A program made the position numbers and the translations under genes. Positions 63,605 to 64,000 of a stretch of 64,000 nucleotides of DNA are shown piece after piece; the stretch's first letter is position 1, and the number at the start of each line of letters is the position of its first letter. The notes under the pieces were generated by a model. The model was not told where the DNA came from and did not search any database. It saw only the letters and a list, made by a program, of their open reading frames with translations. The stretch lies in assembly GCA_024234575.1 (NCBI GenBank), contig JACKOB010000007.1:1-64000 (forward strand), read 5' to 3'. Origin of the DNA: Hahellaceae bacterium (lineage in GTDB: Bacteria > Pseudomonadota > Gammaproteobacteria > Pseudomonadales > Oleiphilaceae).

Positions 63605-64000
63605 TGACTACATTAAACCGTTATATTAAAAACCAGCACGCCTACATTGAAAAGAAAAGACTGCAACCGCTAACGGGCTTTACAAACCAAATAGGAGAGC
63701 AAGCCAGTTGGGAGGATATCGCCGTCACTTTTACAAACGGATCTGGAAAAACTGTGAATTTCTTATTCAATAATGGTAATCAGCCCCGTGCAAAATTCGT
63801 TACCACGTTCACAGAAGCAGATAAGCTAGATCCAGAGTCCCATCAGCTGCTTTTCGCTTATTGTCTGGATTTAATTAATGAAAATACCAACTTAATTACT
63901 AAGAGAATCAAAATCGGCATCGCCAAGAAGTTTCTTATTAGACTTGGCAGTAATGTAGCTTGTAGTAGCATGAATGATATTCAGCACACCGTAGACAGCA
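63604..64000 (+). CDS. Third recombinase-type gene, partial (cut by window end)
   Basis: ATG 63604 overlaps the previous stop by one base (TAATG). The visible 132 codons encode a basic, helical N-terminal domain (MTTLNRYIKNQHAYIEKK, later LITKRIKIGIAKKFLIRLG) with no catalytic motif yet, which is expected because recombinase catalytic residues are in the C-terminal half. The frame stays open to the window end. By position it should be the third recombinase (GinC-like), but this needs the next sequence. Confidence 0.6.
   Translation, partial: MTTLNRYIKNQHAYIEKKRLQPLTGFTNQIGEQASWEDIAVTFTNGSGKTVNFLFNNGNQPRAKFVTTFTEADKLDPESHQLLFAYCLDLINENTNLITKRIKIGIAKKFLIRLGSNVACSSMNDIQHTVDS

Noticed and set aside
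1..64000. CRISPR arrays, tRNA or rRNA genes
   Set aside because: No regularly spaced short repeats, cloverleaf-forming segments or rRNA-like conserved stretches were noticed on either strand.

Overview
The window looks like a chromosomal segment of a free-living, probably marine, gammaproteobacterium. This is inferred from an MSHA-type pilus locus, a DUF1285 protein, a PilZ protein, a wax ester synthase/DGAT, a type 2 LeuA with a divergent Lrp-family regulator, and moderate base composition. The genus cannot be fixed from sequence alone. No rRNA, tRNA or CRISPR array was seen.

Layout. (1) 0-5.8 kb: minus-strand accessory genes (two PD-(D/E)XK-like proteins, a membrane-anchored M16 peptidase, a zinc-finger protein, two small unknowns). 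One of these is cut at its 3' end by an IS5-family element (3728-4581). (2) 6.2-25.3 kb: a type I BREX phage-defence operon, brxR-brxA-brxB-brxC-pglX-[four unknown genes]-pglZ-brxL. The four inserted genes (15.7-20.6 kb) encode one helical protein, two membrane/coiled-coil proteins, one soluble protein and a membrane-linked protein with a nuclease-like motif. The last overlaps pglZ by 4 bp. (3) 25.5-29.3 kb: an unknown membrane protein, a second IS5-family copy (frameshifted), and a two-gene unit of an SF2 helicase and a winged-helix/coiled-coil protein. (4) 29,274-46,088: a 16.8-kb composite transposon. Two nearly identical IS4-family elements in direct orientation flank eleven minus-strand genes for an MSHA-like type IV pilus (mshM-L-N-E-G-I-J-K homologues plus three prepilin-like proteins). 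It sits inside the winged-helix gene: the 7-bp sequence TTATTAA is duplicated at the two outer ends, and joining the flanks with one copy restores an uninterrupted 195-codon frame. (5) 46.4-50.3 kb: an XRE regulator and a compact five-gene set (metallophosphoesterase plus four unknowns). (6) 50.4-52.1 kb: a radical SAM gene and a damaged tandem duplicate that has lost its Fe-S cysteines. (7) 52.2-60.3 kb: ordinary chromosome (DUF1285, PilZ, small proteins, leuA, lrp-like, saccharopine-dehydrogenase-like, WS/DGAT). (8) 60.6-64.0 kb: the start of a translationally coupled series of tyrosine recombinases, resembling the ginABC genes of GInt islands. The second has a one-base homopolymer frameshift and the third runs off the window.

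How it works together. BREX methylates host DNA through PglX and blocks phage replication through BrxC, PglZ and BrxL, under the WYL regulator BrxR, which here is translationally coupled to brxA. The four embedded genes are the best candidates for an undescribed defence add-on. The pilus block is self-contained except for a prepilin peptidase and appears to have arrived as mobile cargo, breaking a neighbouring helicase operon that may itself be a defence unit. The MshE-like ATPase carries the MshEN c-di-GMP binding pattern, so the acquired pilus is probably controlled by c-di-GMP.
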